Source: Candidatus Zixiibacteriota bacterium (GTDB taxonomy: Bacteria > Zixibacteria > MSB-5A5 > GN15 > PGXB01). Taken from it: a stretch of 5,304 nucleotides of DNA. The notes below the pieces were generated by a model, which did not search any database, was not told the DNA's origin, and saw only the letters and a list, made by a program, of their open reading frames with translations. Location of the stretch: contig CP070766.1 of NCBI GenBank assembly GCA_020345705.1, forward strand, positions 2,379,531 to 2,384,834, in the 5' to 3' direction. Each line of letters opens with the position of its first letter. The first letter of the stretch is position 1. Shown piece after piece: positions 5,238 through 5,304 of the stretch. The position numbers were made by a program, and so were the translations under genes.

Positions 5238-5304
5238 ATGGATCATCAGATACTCAAAGCCCTCACCAAACCTATTGAGCCCGACCTGACAACGTTCGAC
5301 AAGC
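5238..5304 (+). CDS. Probable polyprenyl diphosphate synthase, N-terminal 22 residues (truncated by window)
   Basis: An ATG at 5238 opens a frame that runs off the window: MDHQILKALTKPIEPDLTTF, then DK. The pattern of a short helix followed by PIEPDLTTFD resembles the very start of trans-polyprenyl (octaprenyl-type) diphosphate synthases, which often begin with a similar I..PI..DL..F segment. These enzymes build the side chain of quinones from isopentenyl diphosphate. The diagnostic DDxxD motifs lie outside the window, so the call rests on a short weak match. No strong Shine-Dalgarno is visible, only TTGGCGGCG some bases upstream. A consensus promoter at 5153-5181 supports a real gene here. 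Confidence 0.5.
   Translation, partial: MDHQILKALTKPIEPDLTTFDK

Noticed and set aside
1..5304. CRISPR array, tRNA, rRNA or insertion sequence
   Set aside because: I found no regularly spaced repeats, no cloverleaf or rRNA-like sequence and no transposase. The only repeated element is the two-copy hairpin repeat.

Overview
The window looks like a compact stretch of a bacterial chromosome of medium-high GC (roughly half G+C, with AT-rich gaps between genes). It has sigma-70-type promoter hexamers, ATG/GTG starts and short palindromic intergenic repeats. The combination of a DUF169 protein, a methyltransferase-like UROD protein and a multi-PAS SpoIIE phosphatase suggests an anaerobic or metabolically versatile environmental bacterium, perhaps from a poorly cultured phylum. 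The sequence alone does not fix the taxon.

Layout. (1) Positions 1-1450, plus strand: the C-terminal part of a DUF169 protein (1-465), overlapped by 11 bases by a UROD-superfamily protein (455-1450). The latter carries an H-x-C...C zinc signature typical of corrinoid-linked methyltransferases rather than haem-pathway UroD. (2) 1472-1532: a REP-like hairpin repeat between two convergent genes. (3) 1536-3419, minus strand: a 627-residue soluble signalling protein with three PAS domains and a complete SpoIIE/PP2C phosphatase domain. (4) 3420-3742: a divergent intergenic region. Its right half holds a promoter and an unusually structured leader. (5) 3743-5059, plus strand: a two-part protein, with a small N-terminal helical module fused to a BtrH/C39-like papain-fold region and a helical tail. 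A second strong ribosome binding site and in-frame ATG lie exactly at the module boundary. (6) 5055-5116: a second copy of the REP-like repeat, which supplies the stop codon of the preceding gene. (7) 5153-5181: a perfect TTGACA-N17-TATAAT promoter, followed by the first 22 codons of a probable polyprenyl diphosphate synthase (5238 onward).

How the genes relate. Only the DUF169-UROD pair looks like an operon. The phosphatase is an orphan: no STAS-domain or anti-sigma kinase partner is in view. The most noteworthy item is the leader at 3622-3742. A 13-bp stem ending at the base before the start codon buries the whole Shine-Dalgarno sequence. Its loop can pair with an upstream segment as a pseudoknot, and an SD-like sequence in an upstream hairpin loop can compete for the anti-SD strand. 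It matches no riboswitch class I recognise and is a candidate undescribed cis-regulatory RNA.
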